From assembly GCA_031257815.1 (NCBI GenBank), contig JAIRNX010000018.1:1-8623 (forward strand): a stretch of 8,623 bases of DNA, read 5' to 3'. The position numbers were made by a program, and so were the translations under genes. Of this stretch, positions 1-5,827 are shown in pieces. This DNA comes from Lactobacillales bacterium. Its GTDB lineage: Bacteria; Bacillota; Bacilli; Lactobacillales; Streptococcaceae. The notes beneath the pieces were generated by a model. The model was not told where the DNA came from. It did not search any database and was given only the letters and a program-made list of their open reading frames with translations. The first letter of the stretch is position 1, and each line of letters opens with the position of its first letter.

Positions 1-69
1 TTTGCGTATACCAAAGAGTTCTAAGTATTCGGTATCTTTTAATCTTTCGATTCGTGTTTTATTATTCAT
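1..69 (-). CDS. Probable IS transposase, N-terminal 23 residues (partial)
   Basis: An open frame on the minus strand starts at ATG 69-67 and runs without a stop to the window edge. It reads MNNKTRIERLKD followed by TEYLELFGIRK. The pattern of a short basic start, then a 'D-x-E-(F/Y)-x-x-x-F-G-(I/V)-x-(K/R)' segment is typical of the first ORF of IS5-family transposases in streptococci and enterococci. This is recalled from the family, not searched. The catalytic DDE residues lie outside the window. The match is short, so another gene type cannot be excluded. The adjacent IS-like end and the disrupted yabA make a transposase the best reading. Confidence 0.5.
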   Translation of the reverse strand, partial: MNNKTRIERLKDTEYLELFGIRK

Positions 70-108
70 AAAATGTTTATACTACTTCAGTAAATTAATT
101 GCAAGGTT
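1..108 (-). mobile_element. Right-hand end of an IS5-like insertion sequence (partial)
   Basis: The region holds the first codons of a probable transposase reading leftward out of the window, preceded by about 40 bases of non-coding sequence. The outer end read inward (minus strand) begins AACCTTGCAATTAATTTAC. The sequence TTA at 109-111 just outside would fit the TNA target duplication known for some IS5-family groups, but the other end lies outside the window, so neither the exact boundary nor the duplication can be confirmed. The element abuts a truncated yabA, which supports an insertion boundary here. The terminal AACCT resembles the ends of the mini-elements elsewhere in the window, but the similarity is short. 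Confidence 0.5.
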
Positions 109-126
109 TTAGAACAGGTTTATTAT

Positions 127-420
127 ATGGAAAGTTCTTTAGAGCGGATGTTGATGGAATTTCAGATAATCAAAAAAGCAATGCATCAGAGGTTTAAAGA
201 AAAAGTGAATCTTTCTTTAGAGAATCAAAAATTAAAAGAGCGTTTGTTTGAATTAGAAAATATGGCAAATAATGGAGAGCTTGAAGATTTTAAGATAGAA
301 GTAAAATCAAGTTTAAATGCTCTTTATAATGATGGCTTTCATGTTTGTAATACCTTTTATGGTAATCGCTTTTTAAATGATGAAGAATGTTTGTTGTGTT
401 TAGAGATGCTTGATAGATGA
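127..420 (+). CDS. yabA: YabA, replication-initiation control protein (N-terminus probably lost)
   Basis: YabA binds DnaA and the beta clamp DnaN and restrains re-initiation of chromosome replication. The visible 97 residues show the two expected parts: a helical, charged coiled-coil region (about residues 1-60, e.g. LSLENQKLKERLFELE) and the C-terminal zinc-binding domain with His72, Cys74, Cys88 and Cys91 in GFHVCNTFYG...ECLLCLEML. Family members are usually about 110-120 residues. The frame is open upstream to 94 (reading EQVYY just before the Met), but no ATG, GTG or TTG start is present there and the IS end is reached at about 108-111. I infer that an insertion removed the native start and first several residues. 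ATG 127 has only a weak AGG (116-118) as a ribosome binding site. Expression and function are therefore uncertain. The usual neighbour rsmI does not follow. Confidence 0.85.
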   Translation: MESSLERMLMEFQIIKKAMHQRFKEKVNLSLENQKLKERLFELENMANNGELEDFKIEVKSSLNALYNDGFHVCNTFYGNRFLNDEECLLCLEMLDR

Positions 421-451
421 TATATTAGATTTTGTTAACAGACTTTCAATG

Positions 452-480
452 TTGCATGGTTGCTCTTTCAAAGATAAAAT
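452..480 (+). promoter_or_regulatory. Sigma-A-type promoter for the DUF4044 gene
   Basis: TTGCAT (452-457) and TAAAAT (475-480) are separated by exactly 17 bases. Transcription would start near 487 and give a leader of about 44 bases before the ATG at 531. The assignment rests on consensus match and position only. Confidence 0.5.
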
Positions 481-530
481 ATGCAAGTAATGTTTGATAG
501 AAATAAAAAAAATTTTAGGAGTTTTAATAA

Positions 531-650
531 ATGAAGTGGAAGGAAAAATCGACTTTTCAGAAAGCAACAATGATTGTTGTATGGATTATGCTTATTTTTA
601 CTATTTTAGGAATAATTTTAGGTGCAATCAGTGCGCTTACAGGGCAATAG
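531..650 (+). CDS. DUF4044-type small membrane protein (39 aa)
   Basis: This short gene starts at ATG 531 and stops at TAG 648-650. It has a good ribosome binding site AGGAG (517-521) nine bases upstream. The product has a basic N-terminus (MKWKEKSTFQKAT) followed by one hydrophobic segment (about residues 14-36, MIVVWIMLIFTILGIILGAI) and a four-residue tail. The 'K-x-T-x-x-x-K-x-T-x-x-V-V-W-x-M-L-I' layout matches the small DUF4044 proteins common in Lactobacillales, whose function is unknown. It is probably a single-pass inner-membrane peptide with the N-terminus in the cytoplasm by the positive-inside rule. It has its own likely promoter and is separated from yabA by 110 bases. Family recognition is from memory. 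Confidence 0.75.
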   Translation: MKWKEKSTFQKATMIVVWIMLIFTILGIILGAISALTGQ

Positions 651-686
651 TTTTTTGAGATGTTTAATAATTTTGATATTTTAAAT

Positions 687-715
687 TTGAAAACTGTTAT
701 GAAAATTGTTAAAAT
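687..715 (+). promoter_or_regulatory. Sigma-A-type promoter of the ccpA remnant / veg unit
   Basis: TTGAAA (687-692), a 17-base spacer and TAAAAT (710-715) form a near-consensus vegetative promoter. The start point would be near 722, followed by a leader of about 60 bases. It was presumably the native ccpA promoter. Because the ccpA body is gone, it now most likely transcribes veg, for which no other promoter is evident. Confidence 0.55.
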
Positions 716-725
716 ATTTTAAATA

Positions 726-740
726 TGTAAGTGATTTTCA
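726..740. promoter_or_regulatory. Imperfect cre-like CcpA operator
   Basis: TGTAAGTGATTTTCA has the two arms of a catabolite-responsive element (TGWAA and TTTCA) placed just after the predicted transcription start, where a roadblock operator for ccpA autoregulation would sit. The arms are five bases apart instead of the usual four and the central CG is missing, so this may be a decayed site or chance in AT-rich DNA. Confidence 0.25.
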
Positions 741-782
741 AAAAATTTTATACGTATACATAATTTTAAAGGAGACTAAAAT

Positions 783-992
783 ATGGATAAGCAAGCCATC
801 ACTATTTATGATGTTGCAAAGAAAGCAGAAGTTTCAATGGCAACTGTTTCTCGTGTTGCTAATGGTAATCCAAATGTCAAACCAAGCACTTGCAAGAAAG
901 TGTTAAAAGTTATTGAAAAACTAGATTATCGATCAAATACGGTTGTTAGAGAAGTGGCTAGTAGAGGTGATTATTTTGATCGTCACAATTGA
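783..992 (+). pseudogene. ccpA: 5' remnant of ccpA (catabolite control protein A), HTH domain only
   Basis: CcpA is the LacI-family regulator of carbon catabolite repression, normally about 333 residues. Here AAGGAG (769-774) and ATG 783 lead into an unmistakable CcpA DNA-binding domain: [19 protein letters not shown], then [10 protein letters not shown] and LDYRSN. After about codon 58 (near 955-965) similarity stops. The frame continues for about ten unrelated codons and ends at TGA 990-992. The whole HPr-Ser-P/effector-binding core is missing. Several normally conserved positions are altered: Cys in place of Arg in 'KPATRKKV', Ser for Pro in 'YRPN', Val for Ala and Glu for Gly in 'ARGLA'. 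Each fits one C-to-T or G-to-A change, as expected for a decaying sequence. It overlaps the start of veg by 17 bases. A functional copy may exist elsewhere. The isolated domain, lacking hinge and dimer interface, is unlikely to act as a repressor. Confidence 0.85.
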
Positions 993-1227
993 TGATATCA
1001 AAAAGAATTTAGAGGGGCGAGTTGGTAGTCCGATTCAAGTAGTAGCTCAAACTGGCAGAAAACGTCAAGTCAAACACAAAGGAATACTGTCAGAAGTATA
1101 TAAATCTTTATTTATTGTTGATTTAAATCAGGAAGAAAATAATTATGAACGCATTTCTTACTCTTATTCCGATATTTTAACCAAAACAGTAGAAGTAAGT
1201 TTTTTAAACGACCTTTTGATATTATAA
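976..1227 (+). CDS. veg: Veg family protein (83 aa)
   Basis: Veg proteins are small conserved Firmicutes proteins. In Bacillus subtilis Veg stimulates biofilm matrix gene expression, but the molecular role is poorly defined. The sequence shows the family signature: [32 protein letters not shown], then [20 protein letters not shown] and [13 protein letters not shown] choose TTG 976 because AGAGGTGA (963-970) lies five bases upstream and the start gives the usual 80-86 residue length. An upstream in-frame ATG at 943 would add residues from the ccpA remnant. The start lies inside the ccpA fragment's terminal, frame-shifted codons, so translational coupling with that fragment is possible. The usual neighbours (ispE, purR) are absent. 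The stop TAA at 1225-1227 overlaps the -10 box proposed for the riboswitch transcript. Confidence 0.85.
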   Translation: MIVTIDDIKKNLEGRVGSPIQVVAQTGRKRQVKHKGILSEVYKSLFIVDLNQEENNYERISYSYSDILTKTVEVSFLNDLLIL

Positions 1228-1228
1228 T
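1200..1228 (+). promoter_or_regulatory. Likely promoter of the FMN riboswitch / ribU transcript
   Basis: A perfect TATAAT lies at 1223-1228 and would start transcription near 1235, about 15 bases before the riboswitch. The -35 region at 1200-1206 is only a T-rich stretch, so the -35 is weak. The -10 box overlaps the veg stop codon. Confidence 0.45.
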
Positions 1229-1249
1229 TTTAATTAAAAATAGTTATAG

Positions 1250-1352
1250 TCTTCAGGGCAAGGTGTAATTCCCGATCGGCGGTAAAGTCCGCGAGTGTAA
1301 GCTAATCTGGTGTGATTCCAGAGTCGACAGTATAGTCTGGATGGGAGAAGAA
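1250..1352 (+). promoter_or_regulatory. FMN riboswitch (RFN element)
   Basis: The conserved RFN blocks are all present in order: TCTTCAGGGCAAGGTG at 1250-1265, AATTCCCGATCGGCGGTAAA at 1268-1287, AGTCCGCGAG, the CTGG...CCAG arm at about 1308-1322, GTCGACAGTATAGTCTGGAT, and the closing GGGAGAAGA. FMN binding to this RNA is known to shut off riboflavin synthesis or transport genes. Here an intrinsic terminator follows, so control is likely by premature transcription termination when FMN is plentiful. GGGAGAAG (1343-1350) can also pair with CTTCCC (1365-1370), which gives a plausible alternative antiterminator. The controlled gene is ribU, now separated from the switch by a mini-element. Confidence 0.95.
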
Positions 1353-1363
1353 TCTTTTTTTGT

Positions 1364-1392
1364 GCTTCCCTTTTTGATGTGGGAGCTTTTTT
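1364..1392 (+). terminator. Riboswitch expression-platform terminator
   Basis: GCTTCCC (1364-1370) pairs with GGGAGC (1381-1386) with one bulged T, around a ten-base loop, and is followed directly by six T residues (1387-1392). This is a standard intrinsic terminator placed 12 bases after the FMN aptamer. Confidence 0.8.
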
Positions 1393-1416
1393 GTTTATGT
1401 TGATATATTTTTCTAA

Positions 1417-1691
1417 GAACGTGTTAACGATCTCGGAGTGATGAATGATTTTGGCTATTTTTCGCACTTTGTAAGAAATTTTGAAAATAAAATTTCTTTA
1501 ATCCATTATCTAAAAGCTGTGCTTTCAGCGTTAAAAAGCCTCGATTTAGCACCACTAAACCTGCGTTTTTTGCCTCAAACTACGAAAAAACAGCTCAAAA
1601 AACCTGTCGGGTTATTATAAATTGTTTCAAGCTTTGCTTGATTACAATTTGTATAATGGGATTCATTTCACTAGAGATCGTTAACAGGTTC
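1417..1691 (+). mobile_element. Mini-element (MITE-like), copy 1, 275 bp, in the ribU leader
   Basis: The ends are inverted repeats: left GAACGTGTTAACGATCTC, right GAGATCGTTAACAGGTTC, with one mismatch over 18 bases. Both are flanked by TAA (1414-1416 and 1692-1694), a 3-bp target duplication. No transposase is encoded. The interior holds small stem-loops: GAAATTTT/AAAATTTC at 1475-1496, an AAAGC/GCTTT hairpin just after it, and AAATTGT..CAAGC/GCTTG..ACAATTT at 1619-1650. About 70 bases (from about 1460) are nearly identical to copy 2. TATAAT at 1652-1657 points toward ribU but has no clear -35. A TNA duplication is compatible with mobilisation by an IS5-family transposase. That link is inference. 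Confidence 0.85.
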
Positions 1692-1703
1692 TAAAGAAAA
1701 TGG

Positions 1704-2285
1704 ATGGTTGATATGAAATTAAGCCGCATTTTATTAATAACAATTTTTGCAGCCATTGCCGCAGGACTTATGATCTTCCCACAAATTCCAATGTTTGGGG
1801 GATTTATGAAGTTAGACTTTTCAATCATTCCGATCATTATCATTTTATATGTACTGAATTTAAAAGACGCGTTTTGGGTACTGCTTTTACGTTCAGTTTT
1901 AGAATTAATAATCAATGGAGATCTTTCTTCGTTAATTGGGATGCCAATGAATATTGTTGCTGTTATCTCATTTATATTTGCTATTTGGTGTCTGCAACGC
2001 GAAATTACCAACTTTGCTTTAAAAAAATTTATCCTAGGTGGTATTGTTGGAACGTTTTTACTAACAATTACAATGATTATTCTAAATATTGTCTACGCAC
2101 TGCCACTTTATGAAAAAGTCATAAATTTTAAACTGGCTAATTTGGGAATGGATACTAAAGAATGGATTTTGTTAATGACATTGCCGTTTAACTTAATCCA
2201 AGGAATATTATGGACCAGCTTTTCTGCGCTGGTTTTAACAATGCTGCAACCGATTATTTATTCACAAAAGATAAAATATAAATAA
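1704..2285 (+). CDS. ribU: RibU, riboflavin-binding S component of an ECF transporter
   Basis: RibU is the membrane protein that binds riboflavin and works with the shared energy-coupling module (EcfT with ATPases EcfA1/A2) to import it. The 193-residue product is almost wholly hydrophobic with about six membrane segments. It carries family landmarks: FMKLDFSIIP (about residues 33-42), LLLRSVLELI, a GMPMN motif, LNIVYALPLY and PFNLIQG. FMN riboswitch control upstream confirms the assignment. The start is uncertain: ATG 1704 is used, but ATG 1713 has the better-placed GGATGG (1702-1707) as a ribosome binding site. The mini-element copy 1 ends only 12 bases before ATG 1704, so the leader is about 280 bases longer than before the insertion. 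coiA follows after 31 bases and may be cotranscribed. Confidence 0.93.
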   Translation: MVDMKLSRILLITIFAAIAAGLMIFPQIPMFGGFMKLDFSIIPIIIILYVLNLKDAFWVLLLRSVLELIINGDLSSLIGMPMNIVAVISFIFAIWCLQREITNFALKKFILGGIVGTFLLTITMIILNIVYALPLYEKVINFKLANLGMDTKEWILLMTLPFNLIQGILWTSFSALVLTMLQPIIYSQKIKYK

Positions 2286-2316
2286 TTTTGCGTACCTTTT
2301 ACTAGAGGTGAAAGTT

Positions 2317-3333
2317 ATGCTAGCAGCATTTAATAAAGTGGGGAAGATTGTTTATGCTTCAAAAGATTTAAAAAAAGCAGCAGATTATATTTGTCCAATT
2401 TGCAAAAAAGATGTTCAACTAAAGTTTGGCGTACATACACGCCCACATTTTGCGCATAATACAAAATGTGTGGTGAATTTTAATAATGAAACTCAAGAAC
2501 ATCAAAACTTAAAAGAGGTAATGTTTGACTGGTTTAAACAGGATAAAGCAAACTCTGTTGAATTAGAAGCTTATCTAAGCGAAATTGAACAACGTCCAGA
2601 TATACTAGTTAATAAGTTAATTGCACTGGAAATTCAGTGTTCTTCTCTTTCGGTTCAACGTTTAGTTGAGCGTTGTTTAGCTTACCAAAAAATAGGCATA
2701 ACAGTCATTTGGCTTTGTGGAAAAAAATTGCACTTAAATGGCAAACTTTCCAGTTTAAATCGCGCATTTATGAAATATACCCAAAATGCTGGTTTTTATT
2801 ATTGGGAACTAGATCACCAAAAACAAATTATTAAGTTACTTTTTAACGTCGAAGAAACACTAGATCACAAAATTCATTACGATGTATTTTGCTTACCGTT
2901 TTATAAGTTGCCCCTTTTAAATATTTTAAAACTTCCACAAAAAGTTTCACCAATCAGTGCTCGATGCTATCCCAAAGAAAAAATTATCAAACACTATCTT
3001 CACGAACTGCAACAAAAACTATATTTTCGCGATAAAAAATTATTGTCTTTACAAGAGAAACTCTACAAGCATGGAAAAAATATCTTAGCTTTGCCGAAAT
3101 ATTTTTATTATCCAGTAAATCGTCTGTTTGCGTGTGCGGAAGATCCAATATCTTGGAAATTACCTTTTTACCATCATCTCAAACAGGGATTACCTCCTAG
3201 CCAATTTCACTTTAGTAAAGAAATGAAAATCTATCAGACGCCTTTAATTTCCAAAAGTATTCATTTACATCAGTTTATTTATCAAGAAACCCAGAACTTA
3301 ATAGACTATAAAAAGTTTAATAAAAATATTTAA
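2317..3333 (+). CDS. coiA: CoiA, competence protein
   Basis: CoiA is required for recombination of incoming single-stranded DNA in transformation of streptococci and has a nuclease-like fold. The 338 residues show an N-terminal ICPICKKD segment with Cys26 and Cys29 plus His40, His44 and His47 (HTRPHFAH), likely a metal site. A PD-(D/E)xK-like core follows: VELEAYLSEIEQRPDILV (Asp95) and ALEIQ (Glu105, Gln107). ATG 2317 is preferred over GTG 2308 because GAGGTG (2305-2310), seven bases before the ATG, then serves as ribosome binding site. Length fits the family (about 320-370). No ComX-type cin-box is evident upstream, so it may be read from the ribU transcript. The TAA stop coincides with the target duplication of mini-element copy 2. 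The gene is intact, but whether the organism is transformable cannot be told. Confidence 0.92.
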   Translation: MLAAFNKVGKIVYASKDLKKAADYICPICKKDVQLKFGVHTRPHFAHNTKCVVNFNNETQEHQNLKEVMFDWFKQDKANSVELEAYLSEIEQRPDILVNKLIALEIQCSSLSVQRLVERCLAYQKIGITVIWLCGKKLHLNGKLSSLNRAFMKYTQNAGFYYWELDHQKQIIKLLFNVEETLDHKIHYDVFCLPFYKLPLLNILKLPQKVSPISARCYPKEKIIKHYLHELQQKLYFRDKKLLSLQEKLYKHGKNILALPKYFYYPVNRLFACAEDPISWKLPFYHHLKQGLPPSQFHFSKEMKIYQTPLISKSIHLHQFIYQETQNLIDYKKFNKNI

Positions 3334-3523
3334 GAACCTGTTAACTTGTCTCCATAATGGCGAAATTTATGTCAATTTTTCGCACTTTGATAAGAAATTT
3401 TGAAAATAAAATTTCTTTAATCCATTACCTAAAAGCACAGCTTTAGCGTTAAAAGACCTGCCCTCTTCCTTTCTTTGGAACGGGAGGCTCGAAATAGCCT
3501 CACTATTTTTACGTTTTTTGACA

Positions 3524-3546
3524 GAAAACTACTCTCAGTAGTTTTC
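3524..3546. terminator. Perfect stem-loop between convergent genes, possible weak terminator
   Basis: A ten-base-pair perfect stem with a three-base loop lies between the convergent coiA and pbp1a. Neither side has a long T tract (CTTT on the plus strand, CTGTC on the minus strand), so efficient intrinsic termination is doubtful. No better terminator is seen for either gene. It is part of mini-element copy 2. Confidence 0.3.
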
Positions 3547-3581
3547 CTTTATCCGACACCTGAAAGCCGTGCTTTCAGCTT

Positions 3582-3639
3582 AGAATCTGTTAAATCTCTA
3601 GTGAAAGAACACTATCACTCTAAAATTATTAACACATTC
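3582..3639 (-). repeat. 58-bp inverted deletion derivative of the mini-element inside copy 2
   Basis: Read on the minus strand, 3639-3582 begins GAATGTGTTAAT...GAGTGAT, matching the left end of copy 1 (GAACGTGTTAAC...GAGTGAT). It finishes TTTCACTAGAGATTTAACAG, matching the right end of copy 1 (TTTCACTAGAGATCGTTAAC). It is therefore the two ends of a copy-1-type element with the middle missing, in opposite orientation to the rest of copy 2. It is flanked by TTA (3579-3581) and TAA (3640-3642). Confidence 0.6.
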
Positions 3640-5813
3640 TAAGGAGTTACAACAGGTGCTTCATTTAAAGGAGTAGTCCTTTCAGCAGTACTGCTTTCTT
3701 CTGTTGAATAAGGACTTGTAGAACTTCTGGCTGAGCTAGAACTAGGAGCGCTATTATAGCTGTAGCCATAATATTTTGAAATAGATTTCCCACCAACATA
3801 TCCAGGAGAATTTTTTAAATATAACTCTGATCCATACTTAATTACTTCATCAGGTTTTTCCCAGTCTTTATTTTTAACTTGAGGCATAACGTAATTCATG
3901 GATTGTCTATAAACATCCGTAACAACATGAAAATCTTTTTGCATTACAGGAGTCAAACGATTATTATAACCGCTCCAAACGGACAAAGAGTAATATGGGG
4001 TGTAACCAACAAAACTTTCATCAGGAGCCATTAAAAGATTTTGATTCGAATAAGATGTTAAGTCCGCGCTTTTTTTAAGGTCTTCATCAGAATAATTTGA
4101 AGTTCCGGTTTTTCCTGCTTCGAAAAGTCCCGGTGATTTTGCTTCTTGACCGGTTCCTGTAGTAAGCACGCCCTTTAGCATATCAGTAATCATATATGCT
4201 GTTGCAGCTTCCATTGCACGGGTTGTTTTTGGTTTATACATTTCTTCAACACCATCATTGTAAATAATTTTTTCGATGTAATATGGCTGATTAAAAACGC
4301 CATTATTGGCAAACGCTGCATAAGCTGCAGCAATTCTCAAAGAAGAAACACCTTGTTTTTCGTTTTTAGTATGCATACTAGAAGAGATAGCGTTAGCGTA
4401 AAAAAGTTCTGGATAGTTAATTCCAATCTTGCTTAAAAATTCTTTAGCTTTGTCTAAACCAACAGCTTCTAAAGCTTTAACTGCAGGAACGTTACGAGAT
4501 TCAACTAAGGCACGCCGCATGGTCATTGAGCCCAGATATTTTAAATCCCAATCGTAAATCTGCTCTTGCGTTCCCGGATAGTAATATTTACGATCATTGA
4601 AGATTTGAGCAGTTGAATAGTGCAAATATTCAATTGCTGGACCGTAGTCAACCATCGGTTTCATTGTTGAACCCCAGTCTCGATCATTTTGAGTGGCTCT
4701 ATTTGATCCTAGCGAAATATTTTCAGGAATATTGCGTCCACCGATTTGTGCCCGCACCTTCCCTGTTTGCACTTCGATTAAAGTTGCCGCGATTTGCATT
4801 TCTTCATCAGGGAAATTAACGTAAGTGTCGGTATTGATGATATTGTAGAGTCTTTCTTGAGCTTTGCTATCAATGTTTGTATAAACAGTTAAGCCATCTG
4901 TCCAAACATTTTTCCCAGTTTTTTCTTTAACTTCTTTAATGACTTCGACCAAATAAGGATCATATTGTTTAAAATCTTGATTATCTTCTTTTAATGCTTG
5001 CAAGCCATCGTTAATATTAGTATTTTTCGCTTCTTTATATTCATCTTGAGTAATTTTCTTTTCTTCTAACATTGTATACAAAACAAGATCACGCCGTCTT
5101 TTAGCGGCTTCTGGATTGTTATACGAACTATACTCACTGGGAGCTTGTGGGATACCTGCCAACAATGCTGCTTGAGCAAGAGTTAAATCTTTAATCTCTT
5201 TTTTATAATAAGTCTTAGCTGCTGTTTTCATTCCATAAATCCCATTGCCCATATATACTTTGTTGGCATAGTACGTAAGAATTTCAGACTTAGAACTGTA
5301 ACGTTCTAGTTGAATAGCCAGCCAAGCTTCTTGCGCCTTACGCTTTAAAGTTTGATCACTTGCTTTGGTACTAAAATAAGACAGTTTAACTAACTGCTGT
5401 GTTAAAGTGCTCCCTCCTTGGGTAGAAGAGTGCGTTAAATTATGAAAAGCCGAGCCAAAAATACGAATCAGATCAAATCCATGATGCTTATAAAAACGTT
5501 GATCTTCAATTGAAGTAATCCCATCTGTCAACAGCTCAGAGATTTCGCCTATTTCGAGTAACTCACGGTGTTCTTTACCTAAATCAGCAATTAAATTACC
5601 ATCTTTATCGAAAAATTTTGAACTAGCAGTCGCTTCTAACTTTTCTGGAACTAACTTTGGCGCATCCTTAATATAGTAAAAAAAGACACCTGCTCCGAAA
5701 ACAATCCCAGCTATCCCCAAAATAAATATTGTAAGGAAGATCTTCCAAAGAAAAGATTTCTTTTTTTTACTTCTTTTTTTCGATGCATATTTTTTTGAAC
5801 GCTGATCTTTAAT
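3639..5813 (-). CDS. pbp1a: Class A penicillin-binding protein 1a (ATT start)
   Basis: This bifunctional enzyme polymerises lipid II into glycan strands and cross-links them at the outer face of the membrane. From ATT 5813 the product has 724 residues, close to pneumococcal PBP1a (719). It has a very basic cytoplasmic tail (residues 1-19), a membrane anchor (about 20-48) and a GT51 domain with the catalytic Glu103 in IEDQRFYKHHG, QGGSTLTQQLVK and RKAQEAWLAIQLE. The transpeptidase follows with Ser382 (STMK), SRN 439-441 and KTGTS 568-572. A Ser/Thr-rich tail ends the protein. The next usual start, TTG 5720, would cut off the basic tail and half the anchor. An in-frame TAA lies five codons upstream of ATT. 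AGGAGGA (5821-5827) is seven bases before it. The TAG stop is made by two bases of the target duplication and the first base of mini-element copy 2. The usual upstream partner recU is not here. Confidence 0.9.
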   Translation of the reverse strand: MKDQRSKKYASKKRSKKKKSFLWKIFLTIFILGIAGIVFGAGVFFYYIKDAPKLVPEKLEATASSKFFDKDGNLIADLGKEHRELLEIGEISELLTDGITSIEDQRFYKHHGFDLIRIFGSAFHNLTHSSTQGGSTLTQQLVKLSYFSTKASDQTLKRKAQEAWLAIQLERYSSKSEILTYYANKVYMGNGIYGMKTAAKTYYKKEIKDLTLAQAALLAGIPQAPSEYSSYNNPEAAKRRRDLVLYTMLEEKKITQDEYKEAKNTNINDGLQALKEDNQDFKQYDPYLVEVIKEVKEKTGKNVWTDGLTVYTNIDSKAQERLYNIINTDTYVNFPDEEMQIAATLIEVQTGKVRAQIGGRNIPENISLGSNRATQNDRDWGSTMKPMVDYGPAIEYLHYSTAQIFNDRKYYYPGTQEQIYDWDLKYLGSMTMRRALVESRNVPAVKALEAVGLDKAKEFLSKIGINYPELFYANAISSSMHTKNEKQGVSSLRIAAAYAAFANNGVFNQPYYIEKIIYNDGVEEMYKPKTTRAMEAATAYMITDMLKGVLTTGTGQEAKSPGLFEAGKTGTSNYSDEDLKKSADLTSYSNQNLLMAPDESFVGYTPYYSLSVWSGYNNRLTPVMQKDFHVVTDVYRQSMNYVMPQVKNKDWEKPDEVIKYGSELYLKNSPGYVGGKSISKYYGYSYNSAPSSSSARSSTSPYSTEESSTAERTTPLNEAPVVTP

Positions 5814-5820
5814 GAGAGTC

Positions 5821-5827
5821 TCCTCCT
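5821..5827 (-). promoter_or_regulatory. Ribosome binding site that sets the ATT start of pbp1a
   Basis: AGGAGGA on the minus strand is a near-perfect anti-16S match, seven bases before ATT 5813-5811. No ATG, GTG or TTG in the pbp1a frame lies within usable distance. Nearby ATGs (in the mini-element, and ATGCATCG farther down) are in another frame. Confidence 0.7.

Larger units (their letters stand above)
3334..3639 (+). mobile_element. Mini-element (MITE-like), copy 2, 306 bp, between coiA and pbp1a
   Basis: The element starts GAACCTGTTAACTTGTCTC, ends ...GTTAACAG-related AACACATTC, and is flanked by TAA on both sides (3331-3333 and 3640-3642). The interior shares with copy 1 the block TTTTTCGCACTTT...AATCCATTA..TAAAAGC (3376-3440) including the GAAATTTT/AAAATTTC hairpin (3394-3415). 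A second, diverged unit of the same plan follows: perfect hairpin GAAAACTACT-CTC-AGTAGTTTTC (3524-3546), then CTTTATCC..CACCTGAAAGC with hairpin CTGAAAGC-CGT-GCTTTCAG (3560-3578). This interval has no gene. The element is in the same orientation as copy 1. Confidence 0.8.

Noticed and set aside
431..446. Lone GTTAACAG-like sequence after yabA as a fourth mini-element end
   Set aside because: Only about eight bases match, and no partner end or TAA duplication is found nearby.
750..759. Perfect palindrome TATACGTATA before the ccpA remnant as a regulator site
   Set aside because: Only ten bases, in very AT-rich DNA, with no second copy in the window; no known operator recognised.
1438..1620. 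60-codon open frame on the plus strand inside mini-element copy 1
   Set aside because: No ribosome binding site; the equivalent stretch in copy 2 is not an open frame because of indels and changes, so the conservation follows hairpins rather than codons.
2308..2310. GTG as the start of coiA
   Set aside because: This GTG forms part of the GAGGTG ribosome binding site for the ATG at 2317.
5718..5720. TTG as the start of pbp1a
   Set aside because: It lies inside the membrane anchor, has no good ribosome binding site, and would drop the basic tail and half of the hydrophobic segment that are clearly coded upstream.
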